Notes under the pieces: generated by a model
Database searches by the model: none
What the model saw: only the letters and a program-made list of their open reading frames with translations
Told to the model about the DNA's origin: nothing
Assembly (NCBI GenBank): GCA_026545765.1
Contig: JAIFAC010000047.1
Location: 62,001 to 126,000 of the forward strand
Source: Plantago major
Lineage: Eukaryota > Streptophyta > Magnoliopsida > Lamiales > Plantaginaceae
Length of the DNA stretch: 64,000 nt
Reading direction: 5' to 3'
Program-made: the position numbers and the translations under genes
Shown here: positions 45,575-56,227 of the stretch, piece after piece
Position numbering within the stretch: position 1 is the stretch's first letter
How the letters are laid out: each line of letters opens with the position of its first letter

Positions 45575-46573
45575 CTAATTCTCTTCAAACTGATCGGTTC
45601 TTTCTGAAGTAGTAGGTTTCTTCTTTGGAGTGGTAGGATGGAGCATATCATCATTCACTAGCATTCCAAACTTTTCAACCAGTTCCACAATCTTTAACTT
45701 AGCGAACCCAATGATCCACCTCAAGATAAGCTCGCTAATATCTGGTTCTTCACTGAACTCAGTCGTTGCTTCACTCTGCCTCCAACTGAATACATCCAGA
45801 GTGAATTAACTTAATCTTGAAATGCACAGTAAACTGAAATGGAATGCCAGGAAGTAGAAAAAATAGAGATACTCGGATTTTAAGGCTAGTCATCCTTAGA
45901 CACAAGAAACATGAGTTTATGAGGGATTTATAGGGCAAATGTTACAACGTTAATACAAGGCATAGCCGGAGGTGACTGACGATTCAAAGAACTGGTAATT
46001 TTTGGAAACAATAAAAAACATAAAAATTAACTCCCAAAACTTTAATAGCTTTAAACTCTTCTCTTCATTTAGACACAAGAAACATGAGTTTTGAGGGATT
46101 GTTAGGCCGTAAAACGAGTCACAGCCGGAGGTGACTGACATGTTCAAAGAACTGCTCGTTTTTTGGAAATACTAAAAACACAGAAAAATGAACTCCCACA
46201 ACGCTAATAGCTTTAAACTCGTCACTTGGTTATGACTTATGAGGTAAAACAATAAACCTGGGGGAGTTGCACATTGCAGATTCTGAACTGCCTCATTACT
46301 CTGTATGGCTTGCCAAACAGCGTTGTCTGTCGAAATAGAGATGACCATGTTCTGCATCGAAAGTTTGCCTCAGACAATTTTGTAAACAAAACACTTGCAG
46401 AAAACTTAAAATTCCCAAATAGTTTAATTAGAGGACTATACAATGAACAATTACACTCATACAAACAAATATATCATGATGAACCTGACAAGCCGGTTCT
46501 TGTTGGCTGTTGCATCATAGAGAAAGCATCCCTCAATCTAACAGATCCAGACACTTGCAGCGCCCTGGACTGA
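45575..46573 (-). pseudogene. Exon-like blocks of an unrecognised plant gene
   Basis: The last block (45785-45575) follows an acceptor (TATTCAG) and encodes SEEPDISELILRWIIGFAKL, then an amphipathic EKFGMLVND segment, a Pro/Lys-rich stretch and a stop. Another block (about 46362-46252, acceptor CGATGCAG, donor GTTTATT) encodes VISISTDNAVWQAIQSNEAV. A third (about 46559-46502) encodes LRDAFSMMQQP. The content looks like real coding exons, but the phases at the predicted junctions do not match, so exons are missing or the gene is broken. In an alternative frame beyond 45600 a short hydrophobic tail (LLSVIILTIVVVVVAQARGA) is open. I cannot name the family. Confidence 0.35.
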
Positions 46574-47854
46574 AGTCCATCCAGAAACCTAGCAGTATGA
46601 ACTCAAATTACCACAAACTACTTGCAAGAACCTTTCATAACAAGCTCACAATCACGCAAAGAAAAATGATGCTATAATTATAATATTTGTCACAGCATCA
46701 AAATTAAGAAACTGAAAGGTTCTTAGATTGGAACGGAAAATATCAGCTAATAACGCACAATACTAGTTTTCATCACCACAGTATCTGAACTAGCTTATTG
46801 TATTTGAAATGGAAAACTCGAAATGGGTGAAAACCTTCCCGTCGATGTGAGCTCTTGGGAAGGCCAAGTGTCATTTACTGAACGTTTCCTAGAATTTTTG
46901 TTTAATAACAAATGACAGGTATACATCCCGGAAGTGAAACCAATTACCGAAAGACTCGTAAGAACTACTTATACCCAAGGACAACTCAAGTGATCAAATA
47001 AACAACCCTCACGCCTCTTCAAGTACATCCTCATTATCAGACTTACTGAGGTTGATGAGATGATCAAGGAGTGAGATTGTGAGAACAAGAACTGCTTGTA
47101 GGTGCATCGTTCCATTATCCACTAATTCTCTATAAACATTACATCAAATCTTATACAAGGATCAAACTCGAGACCTTGCTTAAATGAACGCAATCCCCTT
47201 ATCACTTGACGAACAGCCGGTTGAAATCGATACTCCAATAACAGTTGAGAAAGATAGCATTCTTACAGTCTAAGCAGATCAAGAGTGACTAGTCTTGAAT
47301 TTGTGAAGTATTAGTAACAACTTGGCAGTGACACAGAACATCAAAACAGAAGTACCCATTTAGTTCATAATCAAGAAATGAACTGTATTAATAAAAATTG
47401 CACCTTTTCACTATTGGCATAATTGTTTTGCAGAATTGAAGTTAATGTAAAAAAAAGTCAAACCTTATCGTATTGTATTTGTATTACCTCCGAAGCTGAA
47501 TGATCACATTTTGGACTAGTCTTGTAGCAAGTCATTTTCACAAGACAACACAACACCAAAGAGAGTGTGATTCTGACTCTACTTGCTCTTCGTTCTCTGA
47601 CTCTACTTGCTCTTCGCCCTCTGACTCGAATCGCTCTTCGCCTTCTGACTCGACTCGCTCTTAGTCTCTGATCCGACTCGCTTCTAATCTAAGTGCTCAC
47701 TGGATACTAAACTAAAATCGCTTTCAGTTTCTCCATCAGATAGACACAGATCATTTGATGAGACGTATTCTGAGTAATTGATGATAAATCTTACAAAGTA
47801 GTGTGCAGGTTAATAAGCTGACTCAGAGCTAGAGGCCCAAGGAGACGCAAGGGT
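46574..47854. other. Spacer, no clear gene; 3' flank of the NLR gene
   Basis: Mostly AT-rich sequence with no convincing exon. Between about 47566 and 47700 a roughly 24-bp unit of the type CTCTGACTCNACTTGCTCTTCG repeats imperfectly. It resembles the coding repeats of the last NLR exon at 47870-47990 and is probably a decayed or duplicated part of it. Confidence 0.5.
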
Positions 47855-47869
47855 TCATTCTTCTTCTAC

Positions 47870-47995
47870 TGCCTTCTTGCTCTTTGTCTTCTGACTCGCC
47901 TTGCTGTTCGCTCTCTGAATCGACTTGCTCTTCGCTCTCTCTACTTGCTCTTCGTCGCCTGTCTCTACTTGTTCTTCGTCCTCTGACTCTGAAGC
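47870..47995 (-). repeat. Short repeats coding the acidic/basic NLR tail
   Basis: Imperfect units of about 18-24 bp of the type GACGAAGAGCAAGTAGAG encode DEEQVE, then drift to AKSKSIQRANSK. The same motif in other phase occurs at 47566-47700. Confidence 0.6.
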
Positions 47996-48007
47996 GTCAC
48001 GGATCAT

Positions 48008-48209
48008 GTCCTCCTTGACCTGGCAAAGAAATAGAAGAAACAGAATGATTTATGAAGGAGATTAGAATTTGCAATAACACTAGACTTGATCAGCATTACT
48101 ATATATAAAGTCCTCCTTGATCTGGCAAAGAAATAGAAGAAACAGAATGATTTTTGAAGGAGATTAGAATTTGCAATGACACTAGACTTGATCACCATTA
48201 CTATATAAT
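48008..48209 (-). repeat. 102-bp tandem duplication across an NLR splice acceptor
   Basis: GTCCTCCTTGAYCTGGCAAAG starts at 48008 and at 48110, and the copies match to their ends with few differences. The duplication includes the acceptor and the first 12 coding bases of the last exon, so the intron holds a second, upstream acceptor copy (about 48122). Confidence 0.9.
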
Positions 48210-51145
48210 ATTCATAACTCTATCAGAAAAACTACATGTATAATGGAATTCCAAATAATTTGTTATGAATTCAGCAAAAAAAAACTAAAATAGATTATAA
48301 GAAACTAATAATGGGAATGCAAATGAATTGTACAGGAGTTGCTTGTGAAATTCAAGAAAGTGCATGTTGAACTAAAGAGAATTTGAGTAAATTAATTACC
48401 TCATATCTGTGATCGGTAAAATAGCGAGAAATATGCAGATGAAGAACTTCATTCCCACACTTTCGTTGCTCACTGAGTATGTCCTTAGCAGAGCTCATAA
48501 CACTACGGCTGCAGGATCCATCCAGCTGAATTGATTGAAGAGTGTCTATCTCTCCGATTTCAGCGGGAATTTCCTCCATTCTCATCATAGTGGAAAGTAC
48601 AAGGTGCTCAAGGCATTGGAGAGAAGCACCATCAGTTGTCCACCGTACTAGATCTGAATCATAAATCAACAGGTACCTCAGACTGGGGAATTCCCCCTCA
48701 ATTGAGTTCCATTCCTCACCCCCATCTTCATACGTCAACAATAACTTTTCAAGATGGCGCAATGATCCAATCTTTTTCCCCATCTCTTCCCAGTCGAAAT
48801 AATACAAACGTAAATCCAGTTTTCGGATTGATTTCGAGAATTTCAACGATTGGAGCTGCTGGGGAGAATAACTGGAGAAAACCCATAACTTAAGAGACTC
48901 TAATTTTGTTAGGCGGCCAAGGTTTTGGAGATGCTGGGAAGAAACCTTTTCTGTTCCTCCATAAAATACTACTCCTAGTTTCTTAAGATTTGGAATCTTT
49001 CCAAGGATTTCTTCTGAACATCTAAAATTCTCAACCCAACAGATTGTTTGGAGGTTTTTCAAGACAATGTTATCTTCGAGATCCCCCCTTCCACTGCAAG
49101 TATTATCAATTGTAAGACTGCCAATTAGATGCCTAAGTTGAGGATTGTACCATATTTCGAGTAAATTCATATCTCCAATTAAGGTTTGTATATTCCACAA
49201 CAACTTCACGTCCATTGCATTAACATCTCGCTTTTGAAGGTATCGCACGTTAATTGCACAACGCCTATCACAGGGTCCACGCTCGACATCCAATTTGACT
49301 ACCCTCAGCGGTTTCAAATCAAATAACGAGTTGTGAATGTAACCTCCTTTAGCCGAATGTGCTTGATCATTTTGTGGTGATGACGGCAAATCATAATCGC
49401 ACTCGGGGAAATAATATTCCTCTTTCCCAAAATGGTCATCCCTGAGGAATCTTTGCGAAAAAAACCTCTTTTCCTCAACTTCTCTCAAACACAAGTCCCT
49501 CAATAGGTCATGAATTTTACAAATTTTTATTTTTCTCATAAATGTGAACCTTGAAACATATATGAGATTTCTTTCAGCAAGATCTTTCAAGTAATCATAC
49601 CAATCTCTTCCAAGGTTTTCCCTTCTCTAGGTTTAAGAAACCCTCGAGCCACCCACCGATACATAAGATCAGACACCTTAATGCTAGAATCCTCAGCAAA
49701 AGCTCCAAAGTAAAGAAAACACGGCTTCAAATGGATAGGCAAGTGAAGATAACTTGTATACAAAATTTTCAAACAATGATTACTGACCTCTGAGTTAACA
49801 CTTGCATTTACATCTTCAGCAATACTCTTCCAATATTGTTGATCCAAAGACGTTGCAAGGAGTCCCCCGATCACAACAATTGAAAGCGGAGCCCTTTACA
49901 ATTCTTTGCAATCTGTTTTCCAATTTGCTCAATCTCTTGAGAACAACTTTCTGGAGAACAACTTTCTGTTCGAAACACCTGTTCTTTAAGTAGGCCCCAA
50001 CTCTCATTCTCATCAAGAAGGCTCATCTCAAAATTATGAGAAGAGTCGACCTTAATCGCAAAATTTGCTAGCCTAGTAGTTACTATGACCCTACTACCAT
50101 TGTTGTTATTAGCTGAAAGGTATATCTTTATTTTATCCCATGCATCTACACTCCAAACATCATCTAATACTACTAAATACCTACGACCACATAGATGTTT
50201 GTGTAATTTTTCCCCCAATTTAGAACAATCAAGTTGCTTAAGTTTCTGTTGTATCTCAGGTTTCTGTTCCTTATCTCCTCCGCATTTCTCAAATTCAATT
50301 TCACTGACTAGGCCAAACAAAACAGCTTGTGCATCAAATTCTTGAGATACGGTTACCCAACTTCGAATATCAAAGTGTTTCAGAGTACGTGGATTATCAA
50401 AAACAGTCCGGGCAAGAGTTGTCTTACCAATTCCACCCATTCCAGTTATAGGAATGGTCTGCAAGGCCACTGGTCTCGTGGTGATTAGCTTATCCATCAG
50501 CTTATCCATCAACTGACTCAATCTGTCTCCAAATATCACCACATGATCCTTCTCATGAGCTGCAGGTGCTGGCTTGTCTAAGCCAACAGACCTCAAATGC
50601 CGTGGTTGCTCGTCTCTCATGCTAGTGCTTTGTGCAATCTCCGAAGCCTCTTTCTCGATAAGATCCACCACTTCTATGACGTCCTGTAGCACTTTCGAGA
50701 AGTGACCATTGGTATCGACCTTCAAACCAGTTACACATATAGCAAGAATATCATCACAAATCTGAGATAGAATTACACAATCTTGTGAATCATACTCGTC
50801 ATCTTGTGATTCGTCATCTTGTGATTCATACTCGTCATCTTGTGATTCATACTCGTCAGACACATGAGAATCACAATATTGAGCATGAATGAGATAGACA
50901 ATGCGAGACTCGATGAGATCTTGAGCGTCAAGAATCACAACCGCGATTCGACCCTCCAAAGCTTCACCCTCTCTTCTACCACCATTGGAATACGTCTCCA
51001 AGAAATTCTGTAAGAAGAAAGCCTTTGCTTCCAGAGACTTGAGTTGCATGAGGTGCTGGTCATCAAAGACCGGGTTACGAGCATTGTACTCCCGGATCCG
51101 TTCAATGAGGTTTGCAAGTGAAATCAAAGATCCATAGGCTGCCAT

Positions 51146-53196
51146 AAATTCAAATTGAGTAGTATTTTTGCTATATTATATAGGAGTATTTGACAGCATT
51201 TGAAAAATCATTTTTAGTTACAAATTAAAACTAGACATTATAATCTAAAATAACATCATAACACTTCAAAAACTAAAATAAAAACTGAAAACATAGCAAA
51301 CAAATAACTCTCCCTGCTTACCTGTTGAATATTTATAATGGAAATTTGGTACTCAATTCACCAAATCTTCAATCGAATAGGCAATTATTTTGTACTCCCA
51401 ACAAGATTTATGAGTTTATTTGAAGAATTTTGTTTTGTGAATAGATAGAGAATATAGGAGTGGACAAGAGTGAAGCTACGTGGTTCATCTTTATTCATAT
51501 ATCAACATGTACTCCAATCCATATTTACTTCAGCCAAATGAATTATTGGATTCCATTGACCGAGTCAACATTGATGAATGATGAGTTCATAACTTAAATT
51601 GACTACAATGTCAAACATCGAGATAAAACTATATTGTATTGAGAATTTGTTTACCAATAGCTTTCCAGTTCCATTAACTTTTTTTTGACCATTGACTAAT
51701 AAAAAGATGAACGCTAGCCTTCCAAATACCTTAAAAGAAACCTCGAAGAAATTTTTTGAAAAGAAGAGTTCTTATATTTTTATTCAAAATATCCTACCCA
51801 AATTAACCTAAATCGACTAAATAAAATAAGAAGTAAAACACCCATATTACCAAGAACTAATTCTATACATCATGCACCCAACATTATCACCGAGATTCAT
51901 CTTGCAAAGACACAACAAGCTATACATCTAGCTTTAATTTGTTGTCAGTTTATCATATAAAGATAAGGATCCTTTCATATAGATTTTGTGACTTTTTACA
52001 ACTAAAGACAGGATTAATGATCCGACCTCTTTAAAATGCATACATGTAGTATACATCAATTATCGATTTTTTCATTACTAAGTTAAAACGCCAACGATTA
52101 TTTCTTTCAACTTCGATAATTTTCACGATGTTATTAAAGCCACGATGAAAGACATCGATATATATTATAATTATTGGACAAAATATGATATATTATTATT
52201 TAAAAACTATGTACTAATAATACGATAAGAAAGGTTAAAGAAAAGAAAAATAAGAAGAATGCCTTTTACGCTATTTTACAAAATACCAACTAATTTTTCA
52301 AATTTAATTTATAAACACCTACATTTAAAACCAATACTAAATTTACCTACCTACCTAACCACCACTACCAGTTTTTCTAAACAGAGCCTGAATATTGATA
52401 AGAATTGAATGAAGCAATACTTAAAAATAGAAAGTAATAAAGGTTTATATATAAACTACTGAGCGCGCATCGCACTGAGCGCAGTGCCAAGAACACTCTA
52501 TAATATCACATGAGTTTTTGTTTTAAAGACACTTAATATAATTACATGGAAATACATCTTATAAACTCACAAAAATCGATGGGAAATATCAAGTAAAAAA
52601 GAACGTCCTCTAGAGACGGAAACATATATAGAGACGGGCTTATCTTATCATAAAAATATCCATGTAATTAATCAAAACATCGATTTATTTAACAAAAGGT
52701 ATTTTTTTTAAATATGAAAGCAAAAATGTTGAGAACATTGACGTATTGATTAATAAAACCGATTGGTTTCTTGGCAACATTGGTCCGTCTATATATACGT
52801 GATCTAGAGACTGTCTATGAAGAGACTTTCTCAATAAAAAGATCGGAGTTTTTTTTTACTTAATAATGTCAATGTTTTACATTAAATAAATATACTTTGT
52901 AAAAAAACATATTAAAATTGTGTATTAAATCATCAATGTGCACAATATACATACCAATTATAAGTCGGGTTTTATCTAACAATGAAATGAATAAGAAATC
53001 AAAATTAAGTTTGCGACAATTTCCAATAAAGAGTGGGAAGAAACTTTTACATCTTATCTAATTACAACATTAGAACAAATTATCTTTTAACATTTGACAA
53101 GAAACTCCTTTGGATGAGGGTAAAATTTAAGATTTATTAAGGGCAAAGTGATTCACTTGGTACCAAAACTTGATAGCATTCTCTCTTATCAGGGGC
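51146..53196. other. AT-rich sequence upstream of the NLR gene
   Basis: No coding exon is seen. The first few hundred bases presumably include the NLR promoter and leader. A segment at about 51539-51600 recurs at 53524. A possible relic Helitron end lies at 52455-52500. The rest is simple AT-rich DNA. Confidence 0.45.
52455..52500 (-). mobile_element. Possible relic Helitron 3' end
   Basis: A perfect 6-bp stem, GCACTG-AGCG-CAGTGC, lies next to GCGCGC in AT-rich DNA. Read on the minus strand it is followed by GATGCGCGCTCAGTAGT. This resembles a Helitron hairpin plus terminus, but the CTRR end is not intact (CTCAG). Confidence 0.3.
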
Positions 53197-53340
53197 GGAC
53201 CTAGGATTTCAACCTCGGGAGGGGGGGGGAATTCCATACATGAGGTTTTTCCGAGGGTTAGGGAGGGCGAAATCCAAAATTTTCAAAAATATTACCTATA
53301 AAAAAATTCCAAATTTTAGGGGGGGGGGGGGGGGGAACGT
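53197..53340 (+). mobile_element. Possible hAT-type MITE end with G-runs
   Basis: CAGGGGCGGACCTAGGATTT matches the CAGGGGCGGA...AGG ends common to plant hAT MITEs. Two G-runs (about 9 at 53221 and about 16 at 53320) follow. No matching inverted end or 8-bp duplication was found, so it is a fragment at best. Confidence 0.35.
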
Positions 53341-53523
53341 CTCTTATAATTAAAAAATAATAACTAGCTATGCCATCCAACCAGAAAACGAAAAGTAAGT
53401 TATTAAAGATATATAATGCAAAACTAATAGAATAAAATATGACTTAGGTGATGAGTTTTTGTTCAAGTTTAAGTAGAGTTTTGTTATACAACACCCCCTC
53501 AAGAGCTATCATGGATATCAACA

Positions 53524-53625
53524 TGAATTATTGGATTCCACAGACCGAGTCAAAATTGATGCCTCTGGACTCTGGTGAATGAAAACTTCATAACTTATTA
53601 AAAGGTCAATGTGCAAATTGACATA
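53524..53625 (+). repeat. Copy of a segment upstream of the NLR gene
   Basis: TGAATTATTGGATTCCA...GACCGAGTCAA...TTGATG and a TTCATAACTTA segment match 51539-51600 in the same order and orientation, with an insertion. This suggests an older duplication of the NLR 5' flank. Confidence 0.7.
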
Positions 53626-53813
53626 CTTAATTGTTGTGACATTCTGTGTAGAATGTGCAAATTGACGGATAAATGAGAAACTATGAAGGATAATTACAAT
53701 ATTCTGCTTTAACCAAGTTGCTTCGCAAATAAGTGTTTTTGTAATGTTGTAGACTAACAAAACGTACAAAATGTATTAACACGCGCTCAGCCAGTATAGC
53801 ACATTATGTGAAC

Positions 53814-53892
53814 GGAGGCAGAAGCTGAGCGTATATACAGAGAAGAATGAGGAATGCTTCTTGATGATGATGCTGCATCAACAAGGGATGCC
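53814..53892 (+). pseudogene. Stray NUP62 exon fragment
   Basis: Seventy-nine bases match NUP62 exon 43459-43562 (from GGAGGCAGAAGCTGAGCG to GGGATGCC) with about six differences, one of which makes a TGA. No flanking intron matches. It lies 47 bp left of the Reina-type LTR and shortly after a CGCGCTCAG motif like that at 52455. It is not coding in its present form. Confidence 0.9.
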
Positions 53893-53939
53893 AGAGAACT
53901 CGGAAACAGTCTCCTTGTGCAGAGTTTTTCAAATGCATA

Positions 53940-54446
53940 TGTAGTGACCCAAATACGGAGAACAATAGATTATAATGAAATAGCTTGTTGTATTGATAAA
54001 TAGTGTTCAATACAAACCAAACTACGGAACTCGACTAATAGCAAATAATCAAAGTAAGCAACAGGGGTATAATAGCCGGAGGATCTGAGATGGCCGGTAT
54101 AGTGATCGAGCAACCTGTAATCATATAAAATGATCAGAAATAGTTTATGAAATGAAATGAGTAGCTAGGAAGATCTGAGAGGAATTACCCCAACAAATCT
54201 CTAGATGATTCTCCCCTTCAAGCTCCAAGCATGTTTATGCAGATTCAATGAATAGTGTGACCTGCTGTAGAAGGTTGCTCCACCGGTTCTCCAGGTTATA
54301 ACCAATTCTCAAAAAACTATTAACCTTGCTTAAAATATCTAATGGTAAAAGTAAAAGCAAAATAACCATACTGTAATAAAAGACAAAAGCTTATTACTGT
54401 CGCGCTCCCAAATGTGATAATTCGCCCTAGTAAATCAGTCATGACA
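53940..54446 (-). repeat. 3' LTR of the Reina-type Gypsy
   Basis: On the minus strand it starts TGTCATGACTG at 54446, right after the polypurine tract, and ends GGGTCACTACA at 53940. The length is 507 bp. The shared part with 59009-59467 is highly similar, with few substitutions and one short indel. Confidence 0.88.
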
Positions 54447-54462
54447 ATACTTCCCCCTTTTG
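54447..54462 (-). other. Polypurine tract of the Reina-type Gypsy
   Basis: The minus strand reads ACAAAAGGGGGAAGTAT just before TGTCATGAC, between the chromodomain stop and the 3' LTR. Confidence 0.75.
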
Positions 54463-54475
54463 TTTTGTCTTGTCC

Positions 54476-56217
54476 TCAAGACAACTTTAATGTCGGAAAT
54501 TGGCTCTTGGCTGTCTCGGACTTTTCCCAAGTCGCCGCTTCACTTGGCAAACCCTTCCAGTGAACCAGATATTCCACAGCATCACGAGACCTCACCTTGG
54601 TGGTTCAACTATCAAGGATGGCAGCTGGTTCCGATCTGGGAACCCCATCGTCAGTCAGATCTGGCAAGGTTCAAATGGGAGTGAACCTGGTTTTGATTTT
54701 CTTCTAGGAGACATGGAAAACGTTATGCATCTTGGTGGTTTCCGGTAAGTCGAGTTTGTACGCCACTGTTCCTACTTTTCCGATTACCTGAAAAGGACCA
54801 AATTACTTGACTGATAACTTTGTCTGTCTTTTCAGCATAGTATTGTCCACCCTGAAAGGCTGGATCTTAATGAAAACCCAGTCGCCGATGGAGAACTCGC
54901 GATCTGAACGGTGAGCATCTGAGTATAGTTTCATTCGCTATTGAGCAGCTTTCATGTTTTCTTTGAGTAAAGATATCATCACTTGCCTGTCTCTGATTGA
55001 TGCTTGTGCTGCTGTGTGGGAGGTCTGGAGATATGGCTCCAAGGACAACTGTGGAGGTGGATAACCATAAAGGGCTTCAAAAGGTGTGAGCTTGATGCTG
55101 TGGTGGTAGCAAGAATTGTACCACCACTCGGCCAAAGGTAACCATTTAACCCAATCTTTTGGTTTATTGTGTATCATACACCTTAAGTATGTCTCCAAAC
55201 ATATGTTGAGTCTTTCAGTCTGCCCATCACTTTGAGGGTGATAAGCTGTACTCATATTCAGCTTTGTGCCCAAGAGTTTGAAAAACTCTTTCCAGAGTGC
55301 ACTCTGGAATACCACATCCCTGTCACTCACAATCACTTCTGGAATCCCATGTAACTTGTGAACTTGTTGGATGTATATATTAGCTAAAACTTCAGCAGTG
55401 CAGGGGTGGGAAAGGGTATAAAATGAGCATACTTGGTTAATCTATCAATTATTACCCAAATTACCTCCTTAACAGTGGATTTTGGTAACCCCTCTATGAA
55501 GTCCATGGATATGTGTGTCCATGGCCCATTAGGAATAGGTAAAGGTTGTAGTAAACCTGGGGTAGCTACAGACTCATCCTTACACATCTTGCATACACCA
55601 CAGCTTTGAATAAAAGCCTCAATGTCAGCCTTTAACCCCTTCCAATAGAATAACCCTTTAGCCCTGAGATATCTAGTATGGATGCCAGAGTGCCCTCCAA
55701 TAGTTGTTTCATGGATGGTTTTTAAGATTTGTAATCTTATACCACCATTTGTGCCCACCATGATCCTGCTTTTGTATTTAAGTATTCCTCCCACTATTGT
55801 GTACCCTTCTGTAGGTACTCCCTTAACCATACAAGAAGCTAGTAACTCGGTGCAGACCTTATCTCCTTCATAACCGAGTAGTATGTCTGCCACCCAGGCT
55901 GGCTGAACTTGGGTGGTGATGGTACACAGAGTAGTGTCATTCCCCTCCCCTTTCTCTTTATCCTCCATATATTCCCATTTCCTAGAGAGGGCATCTGCCA
56001 CAAGGTTTGACTTACCTTGTTTATACTCAATGGTGAAATCAAATCCCATGATTTTGTACAACCACTTTTGCTGTAGAGCATTAGTGATTTTCTGCTCCCT
56101 CAAATACTTCAAGCTAGCATGATCAGTCCTGATCACAAATTTAGACCCCACTAAGTACCCTGACCATTTCACCACAGCAGTCATAATAGCCAACAATTCC
56201 TTCTCATATGTAGACAA
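54476..56217 (-). pseudogene. Reina-type pol: RNase H, integrase, chromodomain
   Basis: RNase H begins near 56217 (STYEKELLAI, RTDHASLKYL, NLVADALSRKW), after a TAG that interrupts RT/RNase H. Integrase has the zinc finger GGHSGIHTRYLRA...CGVCKMCKDE and the core motifs SMDFIEGLPK, VSDRDVVF and SDGQTERLN. A frame break lies near 55360. Beyond the break at 54938 another frame encodes FSIGDWVFIKIQPF and then a chromodomain, DAVEYLVHWKGLPSEAATWE (about 54510-54600), ending at TGA 54476-54478. Chromodomains of this type steer integration toward modified chromatin. Confidence 0.85.
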
Positions 56218-56227
56218 TGCCTAGTTC

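Larger units (their letters stand above)
47855..51145 (-). pseudogene. CC-NB-ARC-LRR resistance gene (R1-like), two frameshifts
   Basis: An intracellular immune receptor gene. The coiled-coil region covers residues 1 to about 180 and includes an acidic DEYESQD repeat (about 97-122). NB-ARC has GMGGIGKTTLA (about 235), RRYLVVLDDVW (kinase 2) and GSRVIVTTR (RNBS-B). A one-base loss at about 49885 breaks GLPL. The ARC2 part continues at 49874-49587 to a second frame break near 49600. From 49590 the MHD-like motif reads KIHDLLRDLC, followed by about 10 degenerate LRRs. The exon probably ends at 48400 (TATGAG|GTAATT). An acceptor at 48020 (TTTGCCAG) opens a 55-codon last exon, KEDMIRDASESEDEEQVE, with a Lys/Ser-rich end. 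The frame also stays open through the intron for 16 codons. Confidence 0.85.

Noticed and set aside
47566-47995. Pyrimidine-rich CTCTGACTC repeats considered as a satellite or RNA structure
   Set aside because: Read on the other strand part of it is coding-like, with a good splice acceptor, so a decayed repeat-rich NLR exon explains it better.
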